From positions 442,263,895 through 442,327,894 of the forward strand of contig NC_077227.1 of the NCBI RefSeq assembly GCF_027887165.1: a DNA stretch of 64,000 nucleotides. The letters are read 5' to 3'. This document shows positions 44,766 through 57,295 of this stretch, piece by piece; within the stretch, counting starts at the first letter, position 1, and every line of letters begins with the position of its first letter. The translations under genes were made by a program, and so were the position numbers. Below the pieces are notes generated by a model. The model did no database searches. It was not told the origin of the DNA and saw nothing but the letters and a program-made list of their open reading frames with translations. This stretch comes from Monodelphis domestica. Its lineage: Eukaryota; Chordata; Mammalia; Didelphimorphia; Didelphidae.

Positions 44766-45720
44766 AAGTTTTATAACTCCCACTTGTTATTTATAATTTC
44801 ATTATTATGTCTCCATTTAGTTCTATATATTTTGTTTATGCTTGCTGAATGGATTACTATTTTTGTTATTATGATCTATAAAAGATATTTACTATATCTG
44901 CTTTTTTTACATTTATTTGCAGCATCTCTGTACCTTAATACAGTTTTTTTTGAAGTTCCACATGGTACTGAGAAATAAGTATATTCTTTAGTGGTACTAT
45001 TTATGAGATGTAAGTCTTTTTCTTTTAGTTTCTCCAGCAATTTGATCAATTATATATTTTTCCTTGGTTATCTTTCTATTTGAGTTTTCCCAATCTGAGA
45101 GAGGGACATTTAAATTTCCTGTTGAGCAAACCACTTAACTTACTCTGTTCCCTCTTAATTAATTCTCTAGGATTGTGGAATAGTTGCTCATGTGTATTGG
45201 TTAAGAGTGTTTCCTAATTAGGAGTTCTCTATCCCAAAGAAATTCTAAGTCCAGACCAAAAAAGAAGTAGTATATGCATATCATGGCAAGTCTTTAATAG
45301 CAACCAAACTTTATAAGTGGACAAGTAGAAAAAAGATCACAAGAGAATGCGAATAAATAAATTGTTGTTTTTATTAAAGTTCATATTTAGTATTAGGTTT
45401 TACTTGGGATTTTTTCCATTTTATTTATTGTTCATATTTGTTAATATTATTATTAACTTTATTATTAAGATTATTATTAAATTCCATTCCTCCTCAGTTC
45501 TGGTTTTTTGAATCCTTAACTTCCTACCAGACAGCTGTGAATTTTGAAACTATTCTACTCTAATCAGACCATTCTTTAGAAGATCTAATTTAGCTATTTC
45601 CTAATCAATAACAATGGAGATACATGGAATAACAGAATTAGGTCTTGGAAACTCTATAATCTCCACCCTACTCAGTTTAACAAGATTTTGAAGGTCTGCA
45701 TCAAACTCAAGATTTAATTA
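44766..45720 (-). other. L1-like antisense piece followed by unassigned sequence
   Basis: 44766-45140 resembles reversed L1 ORF2 (ATTATGATCTATAAAAGATA, GAGAGGGACATTTAAATTTC). 45141-45720 has no recognised content. Confidence 0.4.
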
Positions 45721-45734
45721 TCTGAGGAGATGGC

Positions 45735-46175
45735 CTTCAACTGATGTGCAAAAAAAGGACCGACCTCTGGGCTGCCTTAAGTCAAGCTAAGTCCTCATTG
45801 GTACAGATGAAACGCAGAAAAGTGATGTAATAATGTCCATATAAGGCACGTCACTTCCTGCCTCTTTCTCTTTCCCTGGAGAGACGACTCTGGCTGGCAG
45901 CATGCTAAGCATTTTGACATCTTGGAGTGTTGGGTGGTGAGTTTTGCCCTAGAGCTGATTTCAGGTTCGGGCATCTTAGCTGAGCCCCTTTGGAGGTCAG
46001 GCTGGTTCCTTCCTCCTTCATACTCCAAACCCTTACTCTCTTATTTCCTGATCTCCTGCCTGATACAAATCAGGCGGGGGAAGAGGGAGAGAAAAAACCC
46101 TACTCCTTCTTCCTTTTTCTTAATCTTCTCCTCTATCAATTAAATCACCATAAAATTTGGCAGCTGACTTGGGGA
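45735..46175 (+). mobile_element. LTR-like fossil (endogenous retrovirus-type)
   Basis: LTR-like layout in sense: a TATA-like ATATAAGGCA at 45840, a GC-richer transcribed part, then ATTAAATCACCATAAA near 46138 as a poly(A) signal. It ends near TTTGGCAGCTGACTTGGGGA, which looks like an LTR end followed by a primer-binding region. No internal coding sequence accompanies it. The family and exact borders are unknown; it is an old, inactive relic. Confidence 0.5.
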
Positions 46176-46229
46176 CCACTTAAATTTAGATTTTTTCAGC
46201 CTCAACCATAATTTTACCCTTTACACAGC

Positions 46230-46485
46230 TAATGGGCCATCTTTCACAAGAAGCTTTTCCTGATTCTCCAAATTATGGGTATTCTTTCTTTCCTCAAGTT
46301 GTCATATATATAATATGTATATTTATCTCTTTGTTTATTTGTTTACATATTATATCACCCACCTCCACTTCTCTAGAATATAAGCTACCTGAGGGCGAGT
46401 ACTGATTTTTGTTTTGTCGTTGTATTTCCAGTGCTTGGTGCCTTATGCATATTAAGTGTTGAATAATTCTTGTTGAATTAGATTT
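46230..46485 (+). mobile_element. L2 LINE 3' end
   Basis: AAGAAGCTTTTCCTGATTCT, AGAATATAAGCTACCTGAGG, TATTTCCAGTGCTTGGTGCC and TTAAGTGTTGAATAATTC form a sense L2 3' end. Confidence 0.78.
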
Positions 46486-47165
46486 ATATACCTGTATATG
46501 TTTGTATATAAGTATATGTGTCTATATTTAAAATTCCAATTTCAAAATATTTTACTCTGTATTCTGCCTGAAAATAAGTTACTCTTAAAGGTGTGATGCT
46601 AAATAAAAGTTTTAAGTTTCAGCAGTAGTCCTTTTTCTTTTCAATTATATACAGAATATTATAAATTCACTTTCTACAATGAATAAGATTGAGCTTGAGA
46701 TAGTTTGAGATTTCCTTATTTTTATTTCTGCTTCTAAATGGAATATCTAGGTAACAATTTAAGCTTTTAATACAAATGCATTTAATTTTAAGCAGCATTG
46801 ATATAAATGGGTCAGAACTGAAAAGTATTATTACTGATTATAAAGTGCTAAAATTAAAACATATACTGGGAATATTGCTTATACATAGCTTCTGGCTTTG
46901 AAAGATTTCACTTGTGAGCAATTAACATAACTGGATGTGTAATTTAGATAAGTTTGTTAAACATCTCATTTAATTTGTCCTATAAAACTTCTTTGGTGAG
47001 GCTTCCTCTTGTTATATGTTCATTCTGAGAGATCCCCAACTGTGTTGAAAAATTAAAGTGAAAAATGTAATCTCTTTTCTTGACTTCATTTTTATCTAAT
47101 CATGGCCTTTCACATATAAGGAATTAAATTAAGGGTTTGACTAAATATGTGAGAATTCTAAAATA
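46486..47165. other. Unassigned AT-rich stretch
   Basis: No gene, RNA or repeat family was recognised. Confidence 0.4.
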
Positions 47166-47169
47166 ATAT

Positions 47170-47855
47170 TGTGGTTACTGATACAAAAATATTATAGCCC
47201 AAGTCAAAATGACTTTTAGTAGCTTTATTTACAGAGGTGGAAAGAGTGAAAGTAGTGAAATACAAAAAGAGCGTAGAGAAGATGTCTAGCCTATCACACT
47301 AAATATTGCACTGGTGCTCTGTTAACCCTCTACCTGGAGGACCCAGTGTTCCTCCCACATGGCCTCCTCCAAGGGGGGAAGTTCTCTCTAGAACTAATCT
47401 CTCTCTAGAAGCCAGGAAAGGAAGGCCAGCTACTCACTCACCCAAGAGGCAGTACAAGTCCCAAGTTACCTCCAAGAGGTAGGTCACCAGTTCAAGATAA
47501 CTATCAAAGATGACTCAGCTAAAGAAGTTCAGGAAGTTTATAGTCCTTTCTTGTCCCTTCCCCTCTTCACAGGGGCCAATCACAGCTTCCAAATTGCCTA
47601 GCACTGCCCAGAGGGGCAGTGTCTGTGTGATCCACACTTCATCCTCTGAAGGTGTAAACTCTTATCATAGGTCTCTAAGGTGTCAACTTTAATCATAGGA
47701 TTCACAAGTTTCTGATTAATTGGGTTAAAAGAGTGGAGCTCTCTAAATAAGCTTGGTGAATTCTCTTAACTTGATAACAAAATGTTAAGTAGGGGTTAAG
47801 TAAGTGTTAATTCAAAATAGACAAAGAGAATAAAGAATTCCCTTTCACACACACA
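47170..47855 (-). mobile_element. LTR-like fossil, antisense
   Basis: On the minus strand the element begins near TGTGAAAGGGAATTCTTTAT and ends near TATCAGTAACCACA, giving TG...CA ends. An AATAAA lies shortly before the 3' end (GTAAATAAAGCTACTAAAAG). The composition is unlike its surroundings. No internal coding region is attached, so a solo LTR is likely. No convincing flanking duplication was seen. Borders are accurate to about 10 bases. Confidence 0.55.
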
Positions 47856-47944
47856 AGCCTTTTGATATGAATTCCAATACACAATGCAAATTATATACAA
47901 TAAAGTGAAATAAAGTGCAATATTATTAAGTATTTAATTATAGG

Positions 47945-48100
47945 GACTGCTAGGTGGTTCAATGGCTAGAGAGCAGGCCAAGAGATAGAAGACCCTGGTT
48001 AAGTTCTGGCCCCAGACCTTGGTCAAATCACTTAACCCATTCTTTGGTCTTGGAACTGTTACTTAGTATCAATTCTAAGGGCTTTTTTATTTTTTTTAGT
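47945..48100 (+). mobile_element. Diverged tRNA-like SINE
   Basis: GGGACTGCTAGGTGGTTCAA, GAGCAGGCCAAGAGATAGAA, GGTCAAATCACTTAACCCAT and TCTTGGAACTGTTACTTAGT are an old copy with internal losses. Confidence 0.75.
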
Positions 48101-48998
48101 ATTATAGCAGATATTGCAGGTCAGATAGATGATGTTACAAAACTCTCAGGATAGGATAGAAAGCTTGTGATGTGAATATTTATTTGAGTTCTCTCACATC
48201 CACAAAATAAACATATTCCATTATAACAGAATTTTACTCTTCTGAAAATTATATACATAAACCAAACTAGGAAATTTTAAAAAAGAAATCTGCTTTTCTA
48301 CCTCATTGTTGTCCTGAGGTTTCTTTTTTTAAAGAAAAATCTCTTTATTTTCCTACTTACCAATACATGATGTCTTTGTAGAGTAGCTAAAATAAGCATT
48401 GAAATAAAACTAGGAAATTAAAAAAAAACTTGCATTCTTTATATGAGTTTGGTTTTGACTAAATAAAAGACTGGAAAACGCAAGCAATTAAAAAAAAAAG
48501 ATGAAATTTCAAAGAAGTTTTGGACTGAAAATCTTGAAACAATGGGTTATGTTATAGGATCCAGTTAGACCTTTAAAGAGATCAGCAACTATCTTTTAGT
48601 GATTGTGTAACCCCAATGTCAAAGACTCCTTCCTGAAATCAAAGTTCTAGGTACACTTTGAGAGCTATTGAAACTTTTCCCTTCTCTGACTCATAGTGAT
48701 TATCACTATGATTATCACAGAGAAGGGAAAAAATCTCTCAACAGGGTTACCAATTTCTTCATAATCTACACGAACTCAGGGGGATATAAAAGATACAGGG
48801 TTATTTAGCAGTTAAGAGAAATGAATTGGCCTCTTTAGAGGGTCCATAGAAATTACCTATACTTTTCAGGGAGCAACTGTATCCCAATAGGCTATTGTTG
48901 ACTCAGTTACTTACAAGAGTACCCTGGGTAGGGCTCCAGCGGAGGTATTAGAAGTTGTTTTCTACAGCAGGACTAAATAGAGGAAGAATACCCTAAAG
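48101..48998. other. Unassigned stretch with a strong hairpin
   Basis: No gene was seen. It includes the inverted repeat at 48658-48741, described separately. Confidence 0.4.
48658..48741. repeat. Imperfect palindrome / hairpin
   Basis: Perfect 14-base arms TTTTCCCTTCTCTG (48675-48688) and CAGAGAAGGGAAAA (48718-48731) enclose a 29-base loop that itself holds ATAGTGATTATCACTAT. A second outer pair TTGAGAG/CTCTCAA (48658-48664, 48735-48741) extends it. It may be the core of an old palindromic MITE or just a foldback. Confidence 0.85.
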
Positions 48999-49212
48999 CC
49001 ATGTTGGTGAAACTGTGGCATGTGTGCCTCCATGTACTGGAGGAAGCTGTTCTGTTTCCCCTCTCCTCTGAGACTGAGGACAATTTTCACATGTCCCAGC
49101 TCCTCTGCTTAGCAGCCCAGTGCAAGCACTTCCTCCCTCCCCCGTGGGGGGAATTCATAGGCGGTTTGAGGGTGCAGTTTGGGTATGTGATCTAAAAGGT
49201 TCGATAACACTG
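48999..49212. mobile_element. Non-autonomous hAT (Charlie-type) element
   Basis: The right end, reversed, reads CAGTGTTATCGAACCTTTTA then GATCACATACCCAAACTGCA, the same terminal family as the element at 33140-33490. The left end TGGTGAAACTGTGGCATGTG is the other terminus. The interior CAGCTCCTCTGCTTAGCAGC is also shared with that element. Flanking 8-mers do not match clearly. Confidence 0.7.
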
Positions 49213-50284
49213 TCCTATATCTAATGTTCTTAAGCTGGAGTCCATAAAATTTTCTTTTAATATTTCTTTTTCATTTTAAATTGGAGAGGTAGGAGGAATT
49301 TAAAAATGGTTGGCAATCGAAAAAAAGTAAATTAAATGAAAAATAAAATAAATCATGATGTAGTATTAGTATAACACCCATTATTTTGCCATTTTAAAAA
49401 ATCAAGAAAGGAAAGTTGAATAAAAAATTAAAAAGGAAAAAAGTTTGCTTTGTCTGGATTCAAATTCTATCAGTTCTTTTTCTCTAGAAGCAGATGGCAT
49501 TTTTTTTTATCATGAGGCCTTTGTGATAGTTTTGGATCATCGTATGGTTGAGAATAGCTAAGTTATTCACCGTTATTCATTGTATAGTATTTGTCACCAT
49601 GTATGATGTTCTGGTTCTGCTTATTTCACTCTTGCTTCAGTTTATGATAGGCTTTCCAGAACTTACTCAGCCATTCACCAGTGGATGAGCATCACCTTAC
49701 TTTCTAATTCTTTGCCCCTACAAAAAGAGCTGCTTTAAATATTTTTGCACATATATGTCCTTCTCCTTTTTGTTTTTTATCTCTTTAGAATACAAGCCTA
49801 GTAACAGATTTCTGGGTCAAAGGGTATGTATTGTTTTATAACCTTTTGGTCAGTGGTCCAAACTGTTCTCCAGTAAGACTGAATCACTTCATAGCTACCC
49901 CAACAGTGTTTATTTATGTTTCATTTTTCTGAAATTTGCCATTTTCCTTTTTTGTTATGATAGCCAATCTGATAGATATGGGGTAGTACCTCAGAGTTAT
50001 TTTAATTTGTATTTCTCTAATTAATAGCAATTTAGAGCATTTTTTGTATGATATAGAAAGCTTTAATTACATTATCTGAGAACTGCCTATTCATATCCTT
50101 TGACCCTTTATCAATTGGGTAATGACTTGTATTCTTATACATTTGACTCATTTTTCTATGTATTTGAGAAATGAAGCCTTTATTAGAGAGACTTGTAGAA
50201 AAATTTTGCACCATTATGAATATTTTGTATTACTCTTATAAGGATAATTTAGAGTTGTGACCTAATCAAAATTTAATTTTTGGT

Positions 50285-50913
50285 TGTCAGGGGATATCCC
50301 AAATAAAAATACTTAAGTCAGTTTGGAAATATATGGTGGTTTAAACAATATATAGGGAAGAAATCAAGGAGAAGAGAGAAAGAGAGGGTATAGGATTTCT
50401 CCCGCCTGGCCTGTGCCAGGGGGAGTTCAACCACAAGGTTTCTGAAGAAGATTGGAGGCTTCTAAGTGGATAGTGTTTGGAAGGTAAAAGAAAGAGTTAG
50501 CCTAAAACTCTTGAGAGGTCTCAGAGAAGATGCCTCACCTTACTAGGCTTCCTCTAGTACGGTATCAAGGAAAACTCACCACTAAAAACCGAACAATAGC
50601 AGCCATCATGCCAAGATGCCGACCTGCTCAGCCAGCTTCCGCCAGTCACCTCTCCACTGTCCAAGAGCCTGGAGAGAGGAAGTGATTTGAAATATATAGA
50701 TGGTTTTACATCACTTTCCGGCATCTCACACGTACCAATGATATCTTAGGCCTGACTTAGGACAGTTCAGGGATCTGTCAGTTGTTTCTGATTTGTCATT
50801 TGCTAGCACATGTCTGTCATAGGCCAACCTCTAAAATACTTAGTCCTTAAGTATGGGTGTAGACATTCCTGATTTTGTTAGACTAAGTAGGGTGGAATAA
50901 TCTAACGTTAACA
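50285..50913 (-). mobile_element. Solo-LTR-like fossil nested in L1
   Basis: The segment interrupts the antisense L1. It has TG...CA ends in both readings (TGTCAGGGGATATCC on the left, AACGTTAACA on the right), about 629 bases, GC-richer than the flanks, with no internal retroviral genes attached. It is inferred to be a single LTR left by recombination of an endogenous retrovirus. It is younger than the host L1. No clear flanking duplication was seen. Confidence 0.55.
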
Positions 50914-52671
50914 CTCTTGAACCTACTTTCCTGTTTAGTTTCTCTCCACCATTGTCCCCAAAGTGCCCTCTTTTCTTTCAGCCCCATTGCCCTTCTCTTA
51001 CTCATTCCCCTCCTCCTTTCCTATAAGGTAAGGTATATTTCTATACACAATTGATTGTGTATGTTCTTTCCTCATTGAGCCAATTCTGATGAGAGTAAGG
51101 TTTGTATGCTTCCCTCCCTACCTCCACTATCTTTCCCTACACTGTAAAAGCTCTTTCGTGCCTCTTTTATGTGACATAATTTACCTCATTATATTTTCCC
51201 TTCTCTCTCTTCTTAATGCATTCCACTTTCTTTTGCCTTAATTTTATTTTTTATATCATCCCATCATAGTCAACTCATACCCTTGTCCTCTGTCTATGTA
51301 TACTTCTCCTAACTGCCCTAATAATGATAAAGTTCTTTGGAGTTATAAGAATCATTTCACTGTGTAGGGATGTACACAGTTTAACATTATTGAATGTCTT
51401 TTGATTTCTCTTTTTTGTTTACATTTTTATGTTTTTCTTGTGTCTTGTATTTGAGAATAAGATTTTCCATTAAGCTCTGTTTTTTTAAAAATCAGTATTG
51501 TTTAAAAGTCCTCTATTTCACTGAATACCCATTTTTCCCCCTGAAGGATTATGCTCAATTTTATTGGGTATGTGATTCTTGATTGAAGTCTTAGCTTTGC
51601 CCTCTGGAATGTCTTTCCAGGTCCTCTGATCCTTTAATGTAGAAGTTGCTAATCTTGTGCTATCCTGACTATGGGCTCATTTATATTTGAACTGTTTCTT
51701 TTTGGCTATTTGGAATATTTTCTCTTTGACCTGAGAGTTCTGGAATTTGACTATAATATTTCTTGGAGTTATCCTTTTTGGAATCTCAGGAAATGAATTC
51801 TTTCAATTTCTATTTTGTCCTCTGGCTCTAGGATATCAAAGCAATTTCCTTGATAATTTCTAGAAAGATGAAATCTAAACTCTTTTTAAAAAAAATCATT
51901 GCTTTCAGGTAGTCCAGTAATTCTTAAATTATCTCTCCTGAATTTATTTTCCAGGTCAGTTGTTTTTCTAATGACATGTTCCATCTTCTATTTTTTTCAT
52001 TCTTTTGACTTTATATGATTGTTTCTTGGTGACTCAACAACCTTTCACTTTCCACTTTGAATTTTTAATATATGATTTTCTTGAGTGAACTTTTGTACCT
52101 TCTTTTCCATTTGGCCAATTTTACTTTACAAAAAGTTATTTTCTTCAGTGAATTTATATGCCTCACTTATCATATGTCCATTTCTGCCTTTTAAAAAGTT
52201 TTTTTTTCTTCAGTGCATTTTTGTATTTTTTTTTACATTTGACCTAGTCTGCTTTTAAAATTCTCCTCTTCATTGGATTTTTTTGATTCTTTTACCAATT
52301 GCCCTATTATGTTTTTAAGGCATTAACTTCTTCGGTATTTTTTTTTTTGTGTGTGTGCCTCCTTTACTAAACTGTTTACTGTTTTTTCATGATTTTCCTA
52401 TATAACTCTCTTTTCCTAATTTTTCTTCTATTTCTCTTACTTGATTTTAAAAATCCTTTTTGAACTCCCCCATTAATTTTTAGGGGTTTGAGAGCAATTA
52501 ATATTTTTTCTTAGAGGCACTGGATGCAACAGTATTCACTTTGACTTCTTCTGAGTTTGAGTCAACCTCATCACCAAAATAACTTTTTATGTTGAGTTTC
52601 TTTTTGTTGTTATTGTTGTTTGTTCATTTGCCAGTCTTTTTCTTTTAATTAAAAAAAAAAACCCAGCAACT

Positions 52672-52873
52672 GAGGGTACAACTAGGTAGCTCACTGTATT
52701 GAGAACCAAGCCTAGAGACAGGAGATCTTGGGTTCAAATTCCTGAACTCAGACCCTTCCTAGTTGTGTTGCCCTGAGCAAGTCACATAACCCCCTTTGCT
52801 TAGCCCTTACCACTCCTGCCTTAGAACCAATACACGATATGGATTCTAAGATGGAAGATAACTTTAACTGTTA
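52672..52873 (+). mobile_element. tRNA-like SINE
   Basis: AACTAGGTAGCTCACTGTAT, AGATCTTGGGTTCAAATTCC, AGCAAGTCACATAACCCCC and GATGGAAGATAACTTT are a diverged full-length copy within the L1 5' part. Confidence 0.85.
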
Positions 52874-54629
52874 AAGTTGGGCTTTATAATTGTGTTGTGA
52901 AAGGAGCACTATTCTAAGCTTCAGATTCTTTGTGCAGCTACCTTCAGACCTGGTGCTGGGGATCTATCTGCTTTCATTTCTTCTAAGATGTCAGAGGAGA
53001 CATTTTATCTGATCCCAAGGACCTCTCAAATCTCTCCAAAACAGAAATTATGTATCAAAGTAGAGCAACTTCAGCTGTTTCCATGATTTAGGATACCCAG
53101 GTTAAAATTTAAACTCCACCAAAACTCAGGAACTGACATTGCCTCTGTGCTAGGTAAGAAGAGGTATATTTAACACTCTCCAGGCCTGTGCTCTAGTCGG
53201 TGAGTAACAACAAGTACTCTTTTGGGTGATCAGGGTCCCCTCTTCTCCTGTGGTACCAAGCTCTGGTGTGTGCTAGTGCTCCTCCTTTCCCTGAAACTTC
53301 ATCCCAGAACTTCTTCTTGAATCTGCATATGGGCAGTATAACAAGAGTCTGCCACCTAGCACCAGCAAAGAGACCCTTGTAATCTCTTTTTGAGCAGTTG
53401 TCTGAACCCCCTTGCTTGAAGCTTTTGCTGCTGGTTCAGCTTCACCTAGGGCCCATTGTTGTGGTGGGGCTTGCTCTGGTGAGCAGTGCTTTGTTCTCTA
53501 CCTCTATCCTGGTGCACTAGATCTCTTGTGCCAGCCTTCTAAGTTGTTTTGGGCTGAAAAATTATTACCCTCTTTTTTTGGTGGATTAGGCTGTTCTAGA
53601 ATTCATTCTGAGAAATTATGTCATGGGTTTTTTTGGGGTAATTTCATAGAGATATGGTGCCATCTGAAGGGTTCCAGATATACACGAATCATGAAGATAT
53701 TAAAGATGTATTCAAAAGCTGACTTTTATGGGCAAAGTGTTCATGGACCAGACTTATGGGCATATTTCTAATATTTCACATGATTGATTTCTGAATCCTT
53801 AAATTGAATGGAGCTCAAATTTTGTAGAATTCAAACTCCTACTATTTTCTGCAGTCTGGAAGGCTGGCATGCAATTTCAGTAGTTTCTTTGTAATGTCAA
53901 AGACATATACTCAACATCTGAATGAGATGGTTCCAATGTTGGGAGGAAGAAAGCCTTTCAAATGAGCTTTTTCTGGACACTGGCTATACCATTGTCTTGG
54001 TATCCTTCCTTTTATCTTGTAATTGATTGCCAATATGATGCTAATATTTCTTTATTGCCTCCCGTTCCTTGAAGCCTCAATAAAAATCAGTTCAACTGTC
54101 TGACACACTCTCTCACCATCTGAGGAGGAGCTGACAGGCTGAATATGATGCTGAAAATTCTTGTGTTTCCTTGTCTATTTTCTCTGTCTATATCCTTCAT
54201 CCCTTAATCTTTTAACCCTTCCACTCATATACCCTCAGTTCCTGGCTTTCATTTCAGGTACTCAACCCACACAAGAAGATCTTGTAGCAGCAGGTCTACT
54301 ACACCATCTTGGCTCTGCCCACTCCCCTACTTTTCTTCATAGGCACATAAGTAATGACAACACTTTGATCCAGTTGGTACCATTATAAAAGTGAGTTTGT
54401 GATATGATTTAATGACTAATCAAAGAGATGGTGTTTGTGATGGCTGACTAATTACTCTAGCCTACCTAGAGTTATAAAACTCTAACTTACTTCTTATAAA
54501 TAGTCAATGAAGGCTAAAGACCATGCCTCATACCAAGAAAAAAGGCCCAGAGTTACATACGACCTCCAGCCAATTGTTTATAGGGGGCTTGGATTTAGAT
54601 CTTGAAGGTTTGTTACAGGTCACCTGGTT

Positions 54630-54859
54630 TAACTCTCTTATTATTATTTTTTAAACCCTTATCTTCCATCTTGGAATCAATACTGTGTATTGGTTCCAAG
54701 GCAGAAGAGTGGTAAAGGCTAGGCAATGGGGGTCAAATGACTTGCCCAGGGTTACACAACTGGGAAGTGTCTGAGGCCAGATTTGAACTTAGGACCTCCT
54801 ATCTCTAGGCCTGGCTCCCAATCCACTGAGCTACCCAGCTGCCCCCTAACTCTCTTATT
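54630..54859 (-). mobile_element. tRNA-like SINE with 13-bp target-site duplication, antisense
   Basis: TAACTCTCTTATT at 54630-54642 recurs at 54847-54859. Between them is the reversed full-length SINE (AACCCTTATCTTCCATCTTG, GGCAATGGGGGTCAAATGAC, CACTGAGCTACCCAGCTGCC). Confidence 0.95.
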
Positions 54860-54865
54860 TTTATT

Positions 54866-54970
54866 AGGTGGAAATAGGCCCAGAAAGACTAACCAGGTAC
54901 TAAGTAGCAGAGAGTAAGAATTTGGACCCAGGTCCTTTGACTGTAAATCTAATGCTCTACCCAACACACC
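54866..54970 (-). mobile_element. MIR-like SINE remnant, antisense
   Basis: GTGGAAATAGGCCCAGAAAG, GAATTTGGACCCAGGTCCTT and TCTAATGCTCTACCCAAC are a reversed MIR. It was the target of the younger SINE on its left. Confidence 0.6.
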
Positions 54971-56120
54971 ATATCAATCTGCTCTTCTACACAGTGGGGA
55001 TAATTGTATTTTCCATTTTCTTCCCCCAGAGGATGATACAACTTCATTCTTTTTTTTTTAAGCTTCATTTCTTAGGTAACTGACAACACATATGTCAAAG
55101 CTGGTAATTACATCCATTTTGGATGTCTAGGACTGAGGTACACTAAGTCTGATATTCTACTGGATCTTTGAAGCCCATGTGATTTGATAGGCTTGGCTGG
55201 AGCTGAAAAGTTGTCAAGTTAGTTTTGCTTTCATTTGCTCAGATTCTGGAGCAATGTTTAATTTGGAGTAGCTTCACCAGGAATGTTTGAAGCCATATAA
55301 AGGCCATCTTTTAACAGCTAGAGAGAACTCCTGGCCTATATCTCACAAAGGAATTTCTCTCATCCTCTGTTGCAAGATATTGATTTGATTCTTGTTCTTA
55401 GTAATTATTTGATAAATATCTCTCATATATTTGATGGATGAACAAGGAGGAAAATAGCAGTGGCTGGGTAGGGGAATAATATTTAGCTAGAACCTGTGAG
55501 CAATAACTTGAGAGGAACAAAAATTCATTGTCATATCAAAAGATCAGCCCAACTGTGAACTGATAGAATTAATTCAGCAGAAAATTATTTTCAGGACTAA
55601 CTGGACACCTTAGTTGGATGACTGTCACTAAAACTGGAGTCCATAGCATTAGTTAGAGCATTGGGAAGGGTAGATGTTTTTTCATTTCCTTAAGCAAAGA
55701 ATGACAATTTGAAGATTTAGGGAAGAAAATTAGAACCAGGTTAATTTCCAATAATAATTGTGATAGTGAAGCTAAATTGAATGATTGTGTTCTGTAAAGT
55801 ATTTTAAATTTTTAAAAGAAATCACTCTCTTTCCTAAGGCCCTAACTGTGAAGGAGGAGTGAAGTTAGAGATAGAAATCTGTCCCTAAATTTAATGCCAG
55901 CCAGTGTCAAAAAGAAAACAAAGAAAGTGACCCTACAGTGAAACCTCTCCTATCAGACTATCTTATATTAGGATATTACTGAATATTTTTATGTTTTAGG
56001 AGGTATAATGTAGTCATGGGTATATTACAATCCACAAGAAAAAGTTACTTATGGGAGCATTCTATTCTGACTGAGTGGCATTTAAAGCTAGAAGGTGTTG
56101 GCTTAGAAAAACACAGAACT
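54971..56120. other. Unassigned intergenic stretch
   Basis: No gene, structural RNA or named repeat was recognised. Confidence 0.4.
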
Positions 56121-56124
56121 AGTA

Positions 56125-56545
56125 AATAGTCAGAAAAATCACTCTTTAATCAAGAAAAAAGAGGTTCAGTGTGACAGTAGGCCTCTCTACAGAGCTGTGT
56201 GCCACATGCCTATGCGGAGTCCGAGGATCGAACTCTGGTTGCTCTGGACACTGACCCCTGGGAAAGCCAACCACACTGGATCGGATAATTCCAAAGATCC
56301 ATTAAAGCTGGGAAACTTAAATACCTTTCTAGGTGAAATATGGGGGTTGAGGGATTAGCTATTCCCACCTAAACTACCTTAAGGTCTATTGTTAGTCTGA
56401 GACCAGTGAAGTAGAACTTTCCCTCACAGAGGAACTCTCATGTGACAAGGTCAAACCTGAGGCTTTCACCTATAAGCTAAGTAAACTGGGGTTCATTAAA
56501 TCTTTCCAGGCCACAAGTTTTGGGGTTTCTAGATTCCATGTTGAC
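56125..56545 (-). mobile_element. LTR-like fossil, antisense
   Basis: On the minus strand there is a TATA-like GTATTTAAG (about 56328-56320), then a GC-richer part with CCTCGGACTCCGCATAGGCA, then ATTAAAG near 56150 as a poly(A) signal. This is the layout of a retroviral LTR. No internal genes are adjacent. Borders are approximate and the family is unknown. Confidence 0.5.
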
Positions 56546-57290
56546 AAAGGAATAATCTCAAACAACTTTTAGAGATGAGGGAATTTAAGTCTAGAGATTT
56601 GTCAGGGATCATATAATTTTCAGAATTAGAATTCAGGACCAAGTCTTTTGACTACCCTCCATGGCCCCCTAATTTATTAGACAATTTCATACTATTAAAA
56701 ACAGAAGGTTTTTGTTCTTTGTTTCACTTGATTTTTAAGAATGGGGTTTGATCCACATTTTATGAGCATTCAGAGTCTCATTATGCACATGAACTACAAT
56801 TTTCTGAATTGGTTGTATACAATGGTCAAATTCCTTAAGCCTTGCTCATTTCTATTATTGGTTTTGGCAGCATGGAAAGAGTCTCAATGAGCTTGTGACT
56901 TCATGCCCCATTGTGTTAAATAGAGTCTATAAAAATGGACCACCTGGCCAGCATTTAATTGTCCTCAAAAAAATCTATATGTCTAAAATGCATTATTGTC
57001 CTTTTTGCAGCTGGTCTCAGCCTTGAGAAGCAGAAGGCCCCAGAAAGCTTAACTAATGGACAGGAGTTCATTGCTATTTCTCTACTGCTATGAAAAAAAG
57101 GCTCAATGTGACCACATTCTCTCTCTCTCCTTATAGGGCAGCAGCCAGTGAGCAAGGTCCCTGCCTTGATTCATTTGTTTGTTCATCTACTGTCTTTGAA
57201 CAGTGTTATGTAAAGAATCATGGGTCTAAAACTCCTTTTCTATTTGCTCCTTGAGCAGATTTCCAGATATGACCTTATTAAAGTTTATTG
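56546..57290. other. MIR remnant, then unassigned sequence
   Basis: 56565-56665 resembles a reversed MIR-class SINE (AGAGATGAGGGAATTTAAGT, GAATTAGAATTCAGGACC). The rest has no recognised content. Confidence 0.5.
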
Positions 57291-57295
57291 GTCTT

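Larger units (their letters stand above)
49230..54322 (-). mobile_element. Long antisense L1, decayed, with nested LTR fossil and SINE
   Basis: The left end is a reversed L1 3' UTR and ORF2 C-terminus (CATTCACCAGTGGATGAGCA, TTTGCCCCTACAAAAAGAGC, TTTCTGGGTCAAAGGG). 50940-52670 reads as reversed ORF2 start and ORF1 (GTATACTTCTCCTAACTGCC, TTTGACTATAATATTTCTTG). 52900-53700 is a 5' UTR-like region. A L1-type start (CACCATCTTGGCTC in reverse) lies at 54303-54316. Much of ORF2 is missing. Whether 53780-54290 is L1 5' UTR or a separate insertion is unclear. Confidence 0.68.

Noticed and set aside
53412-53771. Open frame of 119 codons with Cys-rich start
   Set aside because: It lies in the reversed 5' region of an L1, and no known protein was recognised.
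53775-54120. Another LTR-like segment with AATAAAA near 54080
   Set aside because: A poly(A)-like signal alone, without recognisable ends or promoter. It may be L1 5' UTR.
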